A DNA stretch of 14,385 nucleotides, taken from the NCBI GenBank assembly GCA_029821455.1, contig JALGTI010000202.1, positions 1 to 14,385 on the forward strand, read 5' to 3'. This DNA is from Candidatus Zipacnadia bacterium (GTDB lineage: Bacteria; Armatimonadota; Zipacnadia; Zipacnadales; Zipacnadaceae). Under the pieces are notes generated by a model that saw nothing but the letters and a program-made list of their open reading frames with translations, was not told the origin of the DNA and did no database searches. A program made the position numbers and the translations under genes. This document shows, piece after piece, positions 1 to 7,008 of this stretch. How positions within the stretch are numbered: the stretch's first letter is position 1; every line of letters starts with the position of its first letter.

Positions 1-273
1 TCTGTGCGACCCCGCGCAGGTCCAGCAGGCCCTACCTGGGGAGAAGCTTGAGTTCAATGCGCTGAGGGCGGCCCCCTTGCAACCATCCCGCGTGGCGCGG
101 CCGCCTCGCCTGCGGTCAGCCGAGGGCGGACATCAGCCTGTTGTCTATCCCCTCTGGGGCGAGGGCCTCGGCGGAGAACTTGCAGAGGGCGATGAAATCC
201 TGCGCTTCACCGGCCAGGTTGCAGGCCCGGCGCTAGCGCAGCGCACGTGCGGGAGGGGACGCGTGCTCAGCTA

Positions 274-334
274 TCTATTCACTCTCGGCTACACGCTCTT
301 CCGCAACCAGAATGGGCGCGGCATCGAACACCTG
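274..334 (+). repeat. Copy 1 of a perfect 61-bp direct tandem duplication
   Basis: Positions 274-334 are identical to 335-395, abutting with no spacer. The unit begins tctattcactctcgg and ends gaacacctg. Its length is not a multiple of three, so it shifts the frame of the host gene. Identity is complete, so the duplication is either very recent or an assembly artefact. Confidence 0.97.
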
Positions 335-1448
335 TCTATTCACTCTCGGCTACACGCTCTTCCGCAACCAGAATGGGCGCGGCATCGAACACCTGCCGCC
401 AGGCGAGGACCGCCAGCACCTCAGTCTTCCTGAGGGCACGAGCTGGATGTGGGACTGGTGCAGCGACATCGTGCGCTTCCCGACACAATCGCTTTCTCAT
501 CCTGATTGGTGGAGCCATCCATATTCTGACGGTCTGCTGTGGCCGCTCATTGAGTTCGTGCGGCAGGCGACTGGCAACCCGCCGCTGCTCTACTGGATCC
601 CGGAAGGCCGCAAGACCTGCTTTGTTAACACCGCTGACTCTGACAGCGCCACCGATGACCAGATTCTGCAATACGCCCGGCATATGCAGCAACGTCGGCT
701 TCCCACGACTATCTTTCTGCTGGCTGACCAGCCCCATTCTGCGCATAGCTTCCGTGAACTGGACCCTGAACTGTTCCACTTTGGCCTTCACCACTCGCCG
801 GCCGAGATGCCAATAGCGGAGCATTTCAAGATTCTGGCCGAAAGCGGCTTCCAGCCTCATTCCAGCCGTGGTCACGGATTGCAGTGGCATGGCATCTCGA
901 CTACCGCAGAGCAGCTTATGGCTGGCGGCATTCAGGTTGATACCACCCATGGGCTATGCGGGAGTCTGGATGCTTCCTGGTACTTCTTCGTGGATGGAAC
1001 GACGGCGCCGCATACATTGTCAAACAATATGGGAGATGCTCTGGACCTACTGGAGATAACAGTGCCCTTCCTGGAATTCTATGGGCCTGACCAGCGCCGC
1101 AACGAGGAATTTGACCTGCAAACGTACATTGAGACCTACAAGCGCCATCATGCAGTCTGGTGCTCGGCATTTCATCCAGTCTGGGTCCATCGGGAGCCAC
1201 GTTGGGAGCCGATGTTGGACGCGATGAAGAACCTGAGCAATGACCCAGACGTCTGGTTTACCTGTATGGAGCAGTATCGGCAGTGGTGGGATGAGCAGCG
1301 GCAGGTTGCTGTAGAGGCGGATGGCGGCAGATGGCAACTGGCCGGACCAGCGGTGTCGGGGCTGACCCTCCTGGCCCCCTGGACAGAGCCAACCGAGGTC
1401 CCGGAATTGGAGATTCTGGGCACTCGGTATCGAGTGTGTGTCCTCTAG
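312..1448 (+). CDS. Polysaccharide deacetylase-like (NodB-fold) protein, 3' part of a split gene
   Basis: This is a 378-codon frame; only the part from about 336 is likely authentic. The ATG at 312 lies inside the first repeat copy and has no Shine-Dalgarno sequence. The pattern suggests a NodB/polysaccharide-deacetylase-like barrel. It has an acidic first motif (TADSDSATDD, residues 107-116), a histidine-rich second motif (FGLHHS, 157-162), an RGHG segment (186-189) and a late FHP motif (287-289). Deacetylases of this fold remove N- or O-acetyl groups from polysaccharides with a metal held by Asp-His-His. Which residues here bind metal is inference. The last 50 residues look like a short beta-rich tail. 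The TolB-like gene follows after 58 bp and may share its transcript. The family call is moderate. Without upstream sequence, secretion cannot be judged. Confidence 0.6.
   Translation: MGAASNTCLFTLGYTLFRNQNGRGIEHLPPGEDRQHLSLPEGTSWMWDWCSDIVRFPTQSLSHPDWWSHPYSDGLLWPLIEFVRQATGNPPLLYWIPEGRKTCFVNTADSDSATDDQILQYARHMQQRRLPTTIFLLADQPHSAHSFRELDPELFHFGLHHSPAEMPIAEHFKILAESGFQPHSSRGHGLQWHGISTTAEQLMAGGIQVDTTHGLCGSLDASWYFFVDGTTAPHTLSNNMGDALDLLEITVPFLEFYGPDQRRNEEFDLQTYIETYKRHHAVWCSAFHPVWVHREPRWEPMLDAMKNLSNDPDVWFTCMEQYRQWWDEQRQVAVEADGGRWQLAGPAVSGLTLLAPWTEPTEVPELEILGTRYRVCVL
335..395 (+). repeat. Copy 2 of the 61-bp tandem duplication
   Basis: This is the exact second copy of 274-334. Its +3 frame continues directly into the deacetylase-like domain, so the pre-duplication gene would have carried one copy joining the frame-2 upstream part to the frame-3 downstream part. 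Confidence 0.97.
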
Positions 1449-1506
1449 CCAATACAGGCACTGAGCTTGGTCACTTGACGAACGGGCATTAGGTCGGAGG
1501 CTAATA

Positions 1507-2418
1507 ATGCGAGCTTTGCTGATGGTGATCGCGATTATGGTAGTGAGTGTCGGGATGGCCTGGCCAGACCCGGAGGGTGTGACATTCGAACAAGTAACAG
1601 AGGCCGGCGGCCTGTTCCCCAGTTGGTCGCCGGATGGCTCAAAGCTAGCCTTCGTCAGATTTGAGGGGGAGAGCCAGAATATCTGGCTCCTTGACCTTGA
1701 GACGCTGACGGAGACGCAGCTCACCCATAGTGAGCAGATGCCGGACCGACCAATCTGGTCGCCGGACGGCCAGTGGATAGCCTACACGGACAGCGTTGAT
1801 TATATGCAGAAGATACTGCTGGTGAAGGCCGATGGCAGTGAGAGGCAGGTACTGGAGACTGAAGATGGCTGGCCGGCGGCTCCGACCTGGTATCCGGATC
1901 GCGAGCATCTCAAGCTGGCCTACAACTTGCTGTCCGCCCAGGGCGGTGGCATCTACCTGATGGACCTGGCGACAGGTGAGACGCAGCAACTTACCTCCGG
2001 CCAAGAGACCGAGCCCGCGTTCTCGCGTGACGGGAAGCTAATAGCCTACGCCGCCCGCGAGCCGAACAATGCCACTGCCTTATGGATAAAGGACCTGCAA
2101 ACGGACCAGGCGGTAAAGGTAACCGAGGTCAACGATTATATGGGACAATATGCTGGGGGGTACGGTCAGCCGGCTTTTTCACCTCGGGGCGGTTATGTTG
2201 CATACACCTGTATGCCGTTACAGCCGAACGTGAATATCTACATCCGCAATCTGGAGACGGGGGAGGTCCTGACGCTTACTGATGACAGCCAGGACAACCA
2301 GCATCCGACCTGGAGCCCGGATGGCCAGCACATTGCGTTCTCTTCCCGCCGGGGCGATGGCAACCCCAACATCTGGATCGCCACCATCCAGCTAGAGTAT
2401 CCTCAACAGGAAGAATAG
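1507..2418 (+). CDS. Secreted TolB-like PD40 beta-propeller protein
   Basis: The 303-aa product opens with a signal peptide: Arg at position 2, a hydrophobic stretch at about residues 3-17, and likely cleavage after Ala18. Six PD40/TolB-type blade motifs of the form PxWSPDGxxIAF follow near residues 37-50, 82-95, 126-140, 169-182, 220-235 and 266-279. Together they suggest a six-bladed propeller filling the whole mature protein. It lacks the N-terminal alpha/beta domain of true TolB, so a Tol-Pal role should not be assumed. Free-standing PD40 propellers are usually periplasmic or surface binding modules. The ATG start is firm: GGAGG at 1496-1500 is six bases upstream. The gene lies 58 bp after the deacetylase-like frame on the same strand and may be cotranscribed. 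A hairpin follows its stop. Confidence 0.85.
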   Translation: MRALLMVIAIMVVSVGMAWPDPEGVTFEQVTEAGGLFPSWSPDGSKLAFVRFEGESQNIWLLDLETLTETQLTHSEQMPDRPIWSPDGQWIAYTDSVDYMQKILLVKADGSERQVLETEDGWPAAPTWYPDREHLKLAYNLLSAQGGGIYLMDLATGETQQLTSGQETEPAFSRDGKLIAYAAREPNNATALWIKDLQTDQAVKVTEVNDYMGQYAGGYGQPAFSPRGGYVAYTCMPLQPNVNIYIRNLETGEVLTLTDDSQDNQHPTWSPDGQHIAFSSRRGDGNPNIWIATIQLEYPQQEE

Positions 2419-2422
2419 AAAA

Positions 2423-2443
2423 GGACCGGCCCGATGCCGGTCC
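2423..2443 (-). terminator. Intrinsic terminator for the lpxA-side transcript, between convergent genes
   Basis: A perfect 8-bp GGACCGGC/GCCGGTCC stem encloses a 5-nt loop. On the minus strand it is followed by TTTTCT, giving a normal Rho-independent layout 19 bases after the lpxA stop. On the plus strand there is no T tract, so it would stop the TolB-like transcript only weakly. Confidence 0.75.
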
Positions 2444-2461
2444 CTCCGTGGACAGAAACCA

Positions 2462-3247
2462 TCAGCGCTGCTCGCGTCGTCCTCGGGAGCCCTCATCACG
2501 GCGGCGGTGGAAGTCGAGGAACTCCATCATTTCAGGTGTCTGAGGCACTTCGTCTTCTACGCGCGCAATGGCCTCGCCGACATTCAGGCCGGAGGCGTAC
2601 ACTACTTTGAACGCTGCGCGAAGGGCCTCGATGCTCTCACGGCTAATCCCGTTGCGCCGCAGGCCAATCACGTTTATTCCCCGTGGGCGTGCCGGTCGCC
2701 CTTCAGAAATCGTGAACGGTGGAATATCACGAGTTGCCCCAGACACACCTGCAAGCATTGACAGTTGGCCGATGGTAACGTATTGATGAATCCCCACCAG
2801 CCCGCCGATATTAACCTTGTCCTCGATGACCACATGACCGCTGATTCCTGCATAGCTGGCTATCAGGCAATCACTGCCGATAGTGGCGTTGTGGCCGGCG
2901 TGAGCATATGCCATAATGAAGTTGTCATCGCCGACGGTTGTGACGTTGTCTTCGCCGGAGGCGCGGTGCAACGTGACATATTCACGAATGATATTATTGG
3001 TGCCAATCTGTAGGAAGCTACGCTCCCCCTGATACTTCCTGTCTTGAGGAAGTCCGCCAAGCACTACACCGACCCCAAGCTGACACCCCTCTCCCAGCGT
3101 CGTGTAGCGATGGATGACGGCATGCGGGCCAATCACGCAGCCGGCGCCGATAGTCACATCACCTTCGATAATCGCATAGGGGCCGACCTGGACATCTTCG
3201 CCCAGTTCTGCGGCCGGATCTACTATTGCAGTTGGGTGTATCTTCAT
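2462..3247 (-). CDS. lpxA: UDP-N-acetylglucosamine O-acyltransferase
   Basis: LpxA moves a 3-hydroxyacyl chain from ACP to UDP-GlcNAc, the first step of lipid A synthesis, in the cytoplasm as a trimer. The 261-aa product matches the usual length (262 in E. coli). Residues 1-185 form a left-handed beta-helix built of hexapeptide repeats (VGPYAI, IGAGCV, IGPHAV and others). The catalytic histidine is His119 in the AHAGHNATIG segment, which aligns with E. coli His125. The conserved IHQYVTIG motif and DIPPF follow, then the helical C-terminal domain. The start is the ATG at 3247 (MKIHPTAIVDP). It overlaps the fabZ stop as ATGA, indicating translational coupling. An upstream ATG at 3313 would add 22 unrelated residues from inside fabZ and is rejected. 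An intrinsic terminator follows the gene. Confidence 0.95.
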   Translation of the reverse strand: MKIHPTAIVDPAAELGEDVQVGPYAIIEGDVTIGAGCVIGPHAVIHRYTTLGEGCQLGVGVVLGGLPQDRKYQGERSFLQIGTNNIIREYVTLHRASGEDNVTTVGDDNFIMAYAHAGHNATIGSDCLIASYAGISGHVVIEDKVNIGGLVGIHQYVTIGQLSMLAGVSGATRDIPPFTISEGRPARPRGINVIGLRRNGISRESIEALRAAFKVVYASGLNVGEAIARVEDEVPQTPEMMEFLDFHRRRDEGSRGRREQR

Positions 3248-3705
3248 TGGCCTGCCTCTTGGCCGCTTGTCTCGGCTTGCTCTTGCATGGCAAATGTAAG
3301 CTCGCCGGAGCACACGACCTCGCCGTCAACTGTGGCGACGGCGTTGACCTTGCCGATATTGCCACGGCGCTTGGTTAGTTCGGCCTCGATGCGCAGCTGA
3401 TCCCCAGGCACAACCGGCCGCTTGAAGCGAGCCCTGTCAATGCCACCATAGAATGCCAATTTCCCGGTGTCCTCAACCGACTTGAGCAGGAAGATGCCCC
3501 CCACCTGGGCCATTGCCTCCAGAATCAGTACGCCTGGCATCACCGGCTGGCCGGGCCAATGGCCGGCGAAAAACGGCTCGTTTATCGTCACATTCTTGAT
3601 GCCCACCGCCCGCTTACCGGGCTCTATTTCGGTAATCCGGTCTACCAACAGGAATGGGAACCGGTGTGGGAGTGTGTCCATTATCTCTTGAATGTCCATC
3701 TCCAT
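3244..3705 (-). CDS. fabZ: 3-hydroxyacyl-ACP dehydratase
   Basis: FabZ dehydrates 3-hydroxyacyl-ACP to trans-2-enoyl-ACP in type II fatty acid synthesis and so competes with LpxA for 3-hydroxyacyl-ACP. The 153-aa hotdog-fold product has the full active-site region FFAGHWPGQPVMPGVLILEA, with catalytic His49 and Glu63. It also has the typical PHRFPFLLVDR start segment. The usual length is 140-155. The ATG at 3705 is preceded by AAAGGAG at a spacing of 11; a second ATG two codons later is too far from it. The stop overlaps the lpxA start by four bases (ATGA). The gene sits 58 bp after the glycosidase-like gene and is probably on the same transcript. Two small hairpins lie in that gap. Confidence 0.95.
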   Translation of the reverse strand: MEMDIQEIMDTLPHRFPFLLVDRITEIEPGKRAVGIKNVTINEPFFAGHWPGQPVMPGVLILEAMAQVGGIFLLKSVEDTGKLAFYGGIDRARFKRPVVPGDQLRIEAELTKRRGNIGKVNAVATVDGEVVCSGELTFAMQEQAETSGQEAGQ

Positions 3706-3720
3706 CTGACGGTGTGCTCC

Positions 3721-3756
3721 TTTCTGGAGCCTCGTCTCCAGAGACCCACGCGGGTC
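3721..3756 (-). other. Two small adjacent hairpins upstream of fabZ
   Basis: CTGGAG (3724-3729) pairs with CTCCAG (3736-3741), and GACCC (3743-3747) pairs with GGGTC (3752-3756). Neither has a T tract on either strand. They are more likely an mRNA-stabilising or processing structure between the secreted-protein gene and fabZ than a full terminator. The first lies just upstream of the fabZ Shine-Dalgarno sequence. Confidence 0.35.
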
Positions 3757-3763
3757 AACACCT

Positions 3764-5977
3764 CTATTCCAGAATAAGCATATTCCAGATACGGAGCTTG
3801 GACACCTTCATCGTGATGATGACACTATCTTCGCTCGCTTGGCTTTCCCACTCCACAGGCTGGCTCTGTTCCTCGGGGTTGGCTAGTAGCTCATCGGCCT
3901 CCGTGTTCAGAGCCAGGTCGGGCGTCAGGCATCGCACGCTGGTCATCCTTGTTCCTGGCGGTAGGCGGAGAGTTACAGTGAGATTCTCAACATCCTCCAA
4001 TTCCAGAGTTGGCCCATCCGGGCGTGCAACATGATAGTTGAGTAAGTGTACGACAGTCGTATCGCCCTTCTCTCTGACGTAGGCACGCACCCAATGCGGG
4101 CCATCGAGTGTCACCAGCGGCTGGCCAAGGCCGTGTTTGAGGGCTTCAGCGACCCGCGCTGGGCGGAACTCCACGCCGTCGTACTCTGTCACGCCCGGCA
4201 GCCACTGCTCCAAGGTCAACCATAGACTCGTTTCATCTTCCGGCGCGTGCACCAGGGCCACATACTGCGTCCAACCATTCTCACTGCGCGCCGGAGCAGC
4301 CGTTCCAATGACGCTGCCGTAATTGCTACCTTTACGGATGTAGCCGGCATAATGCGAGCCATCGGTCCTGGCCCAGAAACTGTATGAATACAAAATTCCG
4401 GGCTGGATAGACACCGTTTGACGTACGCAGCAAAATTGCCCTTCCGTGCCCTCGCGCTCGAATCTGAGGTGGCGATCTCCGTCGAAGGAGCCTTCCTCAG
4501 AGCAGGTGAAGTGCTCCCTGCCGGTGTAGAAGCCCCAGCCGGTCGGCAGGCCACTATCTTCGTCAATCTCTTCAAAACTGGCATTTTGCAGCAGATTAGG
4601 CCCACCATTGGCGCTCTCCCCCATTACTACCACACCACCGCGTTCGGCGAACTCCTCCACCCACTTCAGCTCGGTACGCGTTAGCATCGAGCTGTGTCCG
4701 ACTGCAAAGGCACGATAGTGGCTCAGCAGTTCGGGGTCGAACGTCTCCTCCGTGGCCACATCGAATTGCACATTTTCCCGCACCAGGGCGCGAGCCAGCT
4801 CCAGGGTCCCACAGTACGAAGTCTTCATCCACCACCAGGTCGGATAGTACACGAGCACATCGGCAAAGCTCTCTGAGTCCAGGATGTACTGCTTGTTCTG
4901 TTCGATGAAATCATTGTATAACTTCACATGCCTGACCCGTGGCACGTCCCAGTGGATTTGAGACCAGTGTGGCCTGTGGGTCGCCGTTGCCTCCGCAATC
5001 ATCAATTCAAAGGGCTTCCACAAGCCGACCGAATGGAAGGTGGGGATGAACGTCTTCCCGGGCGGCAGCGTGGCGTTATTGAGTTTGGTCTCTGCGCCAT
5101 ATTCTCCCACCACACCGTTATTCCAGCCGGGCACCACCCGGTCGCCGCCCATTGGTTCGTTCAGGGGGCAGTCCAGGATCTTTCCCCGGTCAATAAAGCT
5201 GATCGCGCGGGCGCCAACGTCCCGGTAGAAGGCATTGGCCCCGCACTGACTCATGTTGCAACCGAGCATAAAGTCGGGATTGAGCGCCTTGCCGACCCGC
5301 TTCATATCAATGAAAAAGTCCATCCAGGTCGCAACTCTGAAGCGTTGAAACAGCTTGCCATTCTCGCCAGCAAAGCGCCGCAGGCCCTCCAGGCTAGTGT
5401 CCTCTGGCTCCAGGCCGCGTGTGCGCTTGGCATAGATTCTGAACTTCTCCATACAATAGGGACAATAACATCCGTTAGGGGGAAAATCGGGGTTGTCAAA
5501 GTACAGGCAGAAGTACCCGTCCTCCATACACTTGCGGACACGGGAGGCGTCCCACTGTCTGCGATACGGATTGTTGATACAGGAGCTCCAATACTTGCTG
5601 GACGCGTAGGTCGTTTCATGGTCATACAGATAGACGTTGTTGCCGTTGATGTCTTGATGGTTCCAAGTGGTGGGGTCAGTCGGCGGCTTAGGTGTACCGA
5701 CCTCCTCCTCCCAACGGTTGTCGTACATTTCGAAGAAGTGGTCCCGTTTCTCTGGGTCTCCCATCCAGCTCGCCGGACATATGTAGCCCATGAAGGGTTC
5801 TTCACCGTTTTCCCTGACTGTCTGAATCAGGTCCGCTGGCACGCTGACCATGTTGGTGCCCCAGTCGGCACTAAGCTCACCCACAAGCTCGGGCCTACCC
5901 GTCCAGTAGAGGCGGACTCGGTAGTTGCCTATCTTGAACAGGTTACAGTTCGCGCGGGATTGGTGTGATGCCACCAT
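3764..5977 (-). CDS. Glycoside-hydrolase-like TIM-barrel protein with GATase-like, CBM-like and C-terminal beta domains (probably 3' part of a frameshifted gene)
   Basis: The 737-aa frame has no signal peptide. Residues 10-395 look like a GH42/beta-galactosidase-like barrel, with KIGNYRVRLYW, YLYDHETTY and a CYCPYC segment at 170-175 followed by MEKFR. Residues 396-458 resemble the start of a GATase-like domain (FAVGHSSMLTRTELKWVEEF, ERGGVVVMGE). Residues 459-605 look like a CBM4/9-type carbohydrate-binding jelly roll (GPNLLQNASFEEIDEDSG, LPTGW, YSYSFWART). The rest is a beta-sandwich tail (HWVRAYVREKGDTTVVHLLNY). The ATG at 5977 has a modest AAGG six bases upstream, so reinitiation is possible. 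However, its first ten residues look like out-of-frame readthrough of the preceding gene, and the real junction is probably near residue 10. Substrate and catalytic acids cannot be named. Confidence 0.7.
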   Translation of the reverse strand: MVASHQSRANCNLFKIGNYRVRLYWTGRPELVGELSADWGTNMVSVPADLIQTVRENGEEPFMGYICPASWMGDPEKRDHFFEMYDNRWEEEVGTPKPPTDPTTWNHQDINGNNVYLYDHETTYASSKYWSSCINNPYRRQWDASRVRKCMEDGYFCLYFDNPDFPPNGCYCPYCMEKFRIYAKRTRGLEPEDTSLEGLRRFAGENGKLFQRFRVATWMDFFIDMKRVGKALNPDFMLGCNMSQCGANAFYRDVGARAISFIDRGKILDCPLNEPMGGDRVVPGWNNGVVGEYGAETKLNNATLPPGKTFIPTFHSVGLWKPFELMIAEATATHRPHWSQIHWDVPRVRHVKLYNDFIEQNKQYILDSESFADVLVYYPTWWWMKTSYCGTLELARALVRENVQFDVATEETFDPELLSHYRAFAVGHSSMLTRTELKWVEEFAERGGVVVMGESANGGPNLLQNASFEEIDEDSGLPTGWGFYTGREHFTCSEEGSFDGDRHLRFEREGTEGQFCCVRQTVSIQPGILYSYSFWARTDGSHYAGYIRKGSNYGSVIGTAAPARSENGWTQYVALVHAPEDETSLWLTLEQWLPGVTEYDGVEFRPARVAEALKHGLGQPLVTLDGPHWVRAYVREKGDTTVVHLLNYHVARPDGPTLELEDVENLTVTLRLPPGTRMTSVRCLTPDLALNTEADELLANPEEQSQPVEWESQASEDSVIITMKVSKLRIWNMLILE

Positions 5978-6887
5978 AACGCGCCTTCTGTCCGGCGGCG
6001 GTCAAGGCCACCGCCACCTCCCCACCCTCTACCCCGGCCTTGACCTGGAAGAAGCACTTGTGAAGGCCGGCAGGCAGGTTCACCAGCTCTTCACCCACGA
6101 ACACCGCGTTGTCGGTGCACGAGGGCGTGACTTTCTGGACCGCTCTGGACAGCTCAAAGATCACTGGAAAGCGTTCGCCGGCCGGCACATGGTCGGGGCA
6201 GTAGATTATATCAATACCAACTGGCACTTGTTCGGCCGCTCCGGTGTTCGGCGCCTGCGCAAGCTGATAGAACTCCACCTCGTTGAGACCATACCAACCC
6301 CCGGGTTTGCCCCGATTGAAGATGGTAATCCTGAAGGCCTTCGCCACCAGCCCCCTCGTGTTGTGGCTGACACTTGTCAGCTTCGGGACATCGGTGCCCA
6401 GGTAGTCATCGTATTCAGAGTCCCCAAACTCCGCGTGAAAGCGCGGCACTACCTCCACGAAGCTCTTGCCATCCGCGGAGTAGGCAAGGGCATAGTCCGA
6501 AATGATGTTCCAGCCCATATTGGGATAGACCACAACCTTGTCCACCCTCCGTGGCTCGGGGAAGATGAAGTTTACGTCAACACGCCTGCCCTCATTTAGC
6601 AGGAACTCGCCGGTGTCGTTGAACGGCGGCCGGTAATACGAATGATCCACCAGGTATGTGTGGTAGTAGTAATCCGCATACTTGCGGTGGGGCACGTTGC
6701 TGACGACGCAGGTGCCATCAGGAGCGAGATACGAATACTCGTCCTGCTGGTGGCCGCCGCTGAGGTCAATAAGCTGCCAATCGCCTTCATCAGCTGGCCC
6801 CCACAGCTCTCCGGCTCCTGTGGCGAATGCTGTGCTGCACAGGGCAACAATGACTCCTGATATTACAATCAGAGTCGAGGTTCTCAT
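5943..6887 (-). CDS. Secreted discoidin (F5/8 type C-like) domain protein, probably 5' part of the glycosidase gene
   Basis: The 314-aa product has a clear signal peptide (MRTSTLIVISGVIVALCSTA, likely cleaved near the FATG that follows). A discoidin-like galactose-binding jelly roll spans about 60-208 and ends in the diagnostic AKAFRITIFNRGKPGGWYGL and NEVEFY. An Ig-like beta domain (about 222-303) follows. The frame stops at 5943, inside the next frame, which starts at 5977. A +1 shift in the overlap would join the two into one secreted protein of about 1,040 residues. The start is firm: AAGGAGGA lies about ten bases upstream. A near-consensus promoter with the -35 at 6970-6975 precedes it. 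Discoidin domains bind sugars on cell surfaces or polysaccharides, so this part probably anchors the enzyme to its substrate. Confidence 0.75.
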   Translation of the reverse strand: MRTSTLIVISGVIVALCSTAFATGAGELWGPADEGDWQLIDLSGGHQQDEYSYLAPDGTCVVSNVPHRKYADYYYHTYLVDHSYYRPPFNDTGEFLLNEGRRVDVNFIFPEPRRVDKVVVYPNMGWNIISDYALAYSADGKSFVEVVPRFHAEFGDSEYDDYLGTDVPKLTSVSHNTRGLVAKAFRITIFNRGKPGGWYGLNEVEFYQLAQAPNTGAAEQVPVGIDIIYCPDHVPAGERFPVIFELSRAVQKVTPSCTDNAVFVGEELVNLPAGLHKCFFQVKAGVEGGEVAVALTAAGQKARYGGITPIPREL

Positions 6888-6945
6888 TCACACTCGTCCT
6901 CCTTCATCGGCTAGCTGCTGGTGCTTCTCGGGTGAGGCCAAGCGG

Positions 6946-6975
6946 ATTCTATCAAGGAGTAGAAGAGGGTGTCAA
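6946..6975 (-). promoter_or_regulatory. Sigma70-type promoter for the discoidin/glycosidase-fabZ-lpxA unit
   Basis: On the minus strand TTGACA (6975-6970, perfect -35) and TAGAAT (6951-6946, five of six matches to the -10) are separated by 18 bases. The predicted start is near 6939, giving a leader of about 50 nt with a strong Shine-Dalgarno sequence at 6897-6904. Confidence 0.7.
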
Positions 6976-6982
6976 ACCCTCT
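6964..6982 (-). terminator. Hairpin after lgt; the same palindrome is centred on the next -35 box
   Basis: AGAGGGT and ACCCTCT form a perfect 7-bp stem around TTGAC. In the lgt transcript it begins 27 bases after the stop and is followed by a pyrimidine-rich, interrupted tract (TCTTCTACTCCTT), so it may be a moderate terminator. It also embeds the -35 of the following promoter and so could be an operator. Confidence 0.5.
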
Positions 6983-7008
6983 CATTCATCGTCTCCACAG
7001 GGAGGGCG

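Larger units (their letters stand above)
2..433 (+). pseudogene. 5' fragment of a GATase-like / deacetylase-like protein, frameshifted by a tandem duplication
   Basis: An open frame runs in from the window start, so the true start lies outside. It is meaningful up to about 334 and then continues out of frame to a stop at 431-433. The segment just before the break (GRGRVLSYLFTLGYTLF) resembles the closing strand and helix of the GATase-like or beta-galactosidase trimerisation-type domains that often precede hydrolase domains. This assignment is weak. The frame at 274-334 encodes the same peptide (LFTLGYTLFRNQNGRGIEHL) that frame 3 encodes in the second copy at 335-395. This fragment and the downstream 312-1448 frame are therefore one former gene. 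A TTG at 77 could be called a start, but the frame is open upstream of it and no Shine-Dalgarno sequence supports it. Confidence 0.6.

Noticed and set aside
274..395. Start of a CRISPR or VNTR array
   Set aside because: There are only two copies, directly abutting without spacers and inside a coding region.
170..433. A separate small gene in the 247-816 frame
   Set aside because: It is the third frame through the duplication and the deacetylase-like gene; it repeats the out-of-frame peptide and has no family pattern.
3248..3313. Upstream ATG start for lpxA
   Set aside because: The added residues overlap fabZ deeply and lack similarity to LpxA; the ATG at 3247 forms the ATGA overlap and gives the family length.
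4928..5968. Plus-strand open frame of 346 codons opposite the glycosidase-like gene
   Set aside because: It is a shadow of the minus-strand gene, with no domain pattern, no plausible Shine-Dalgarno sequence and unnatural composition.
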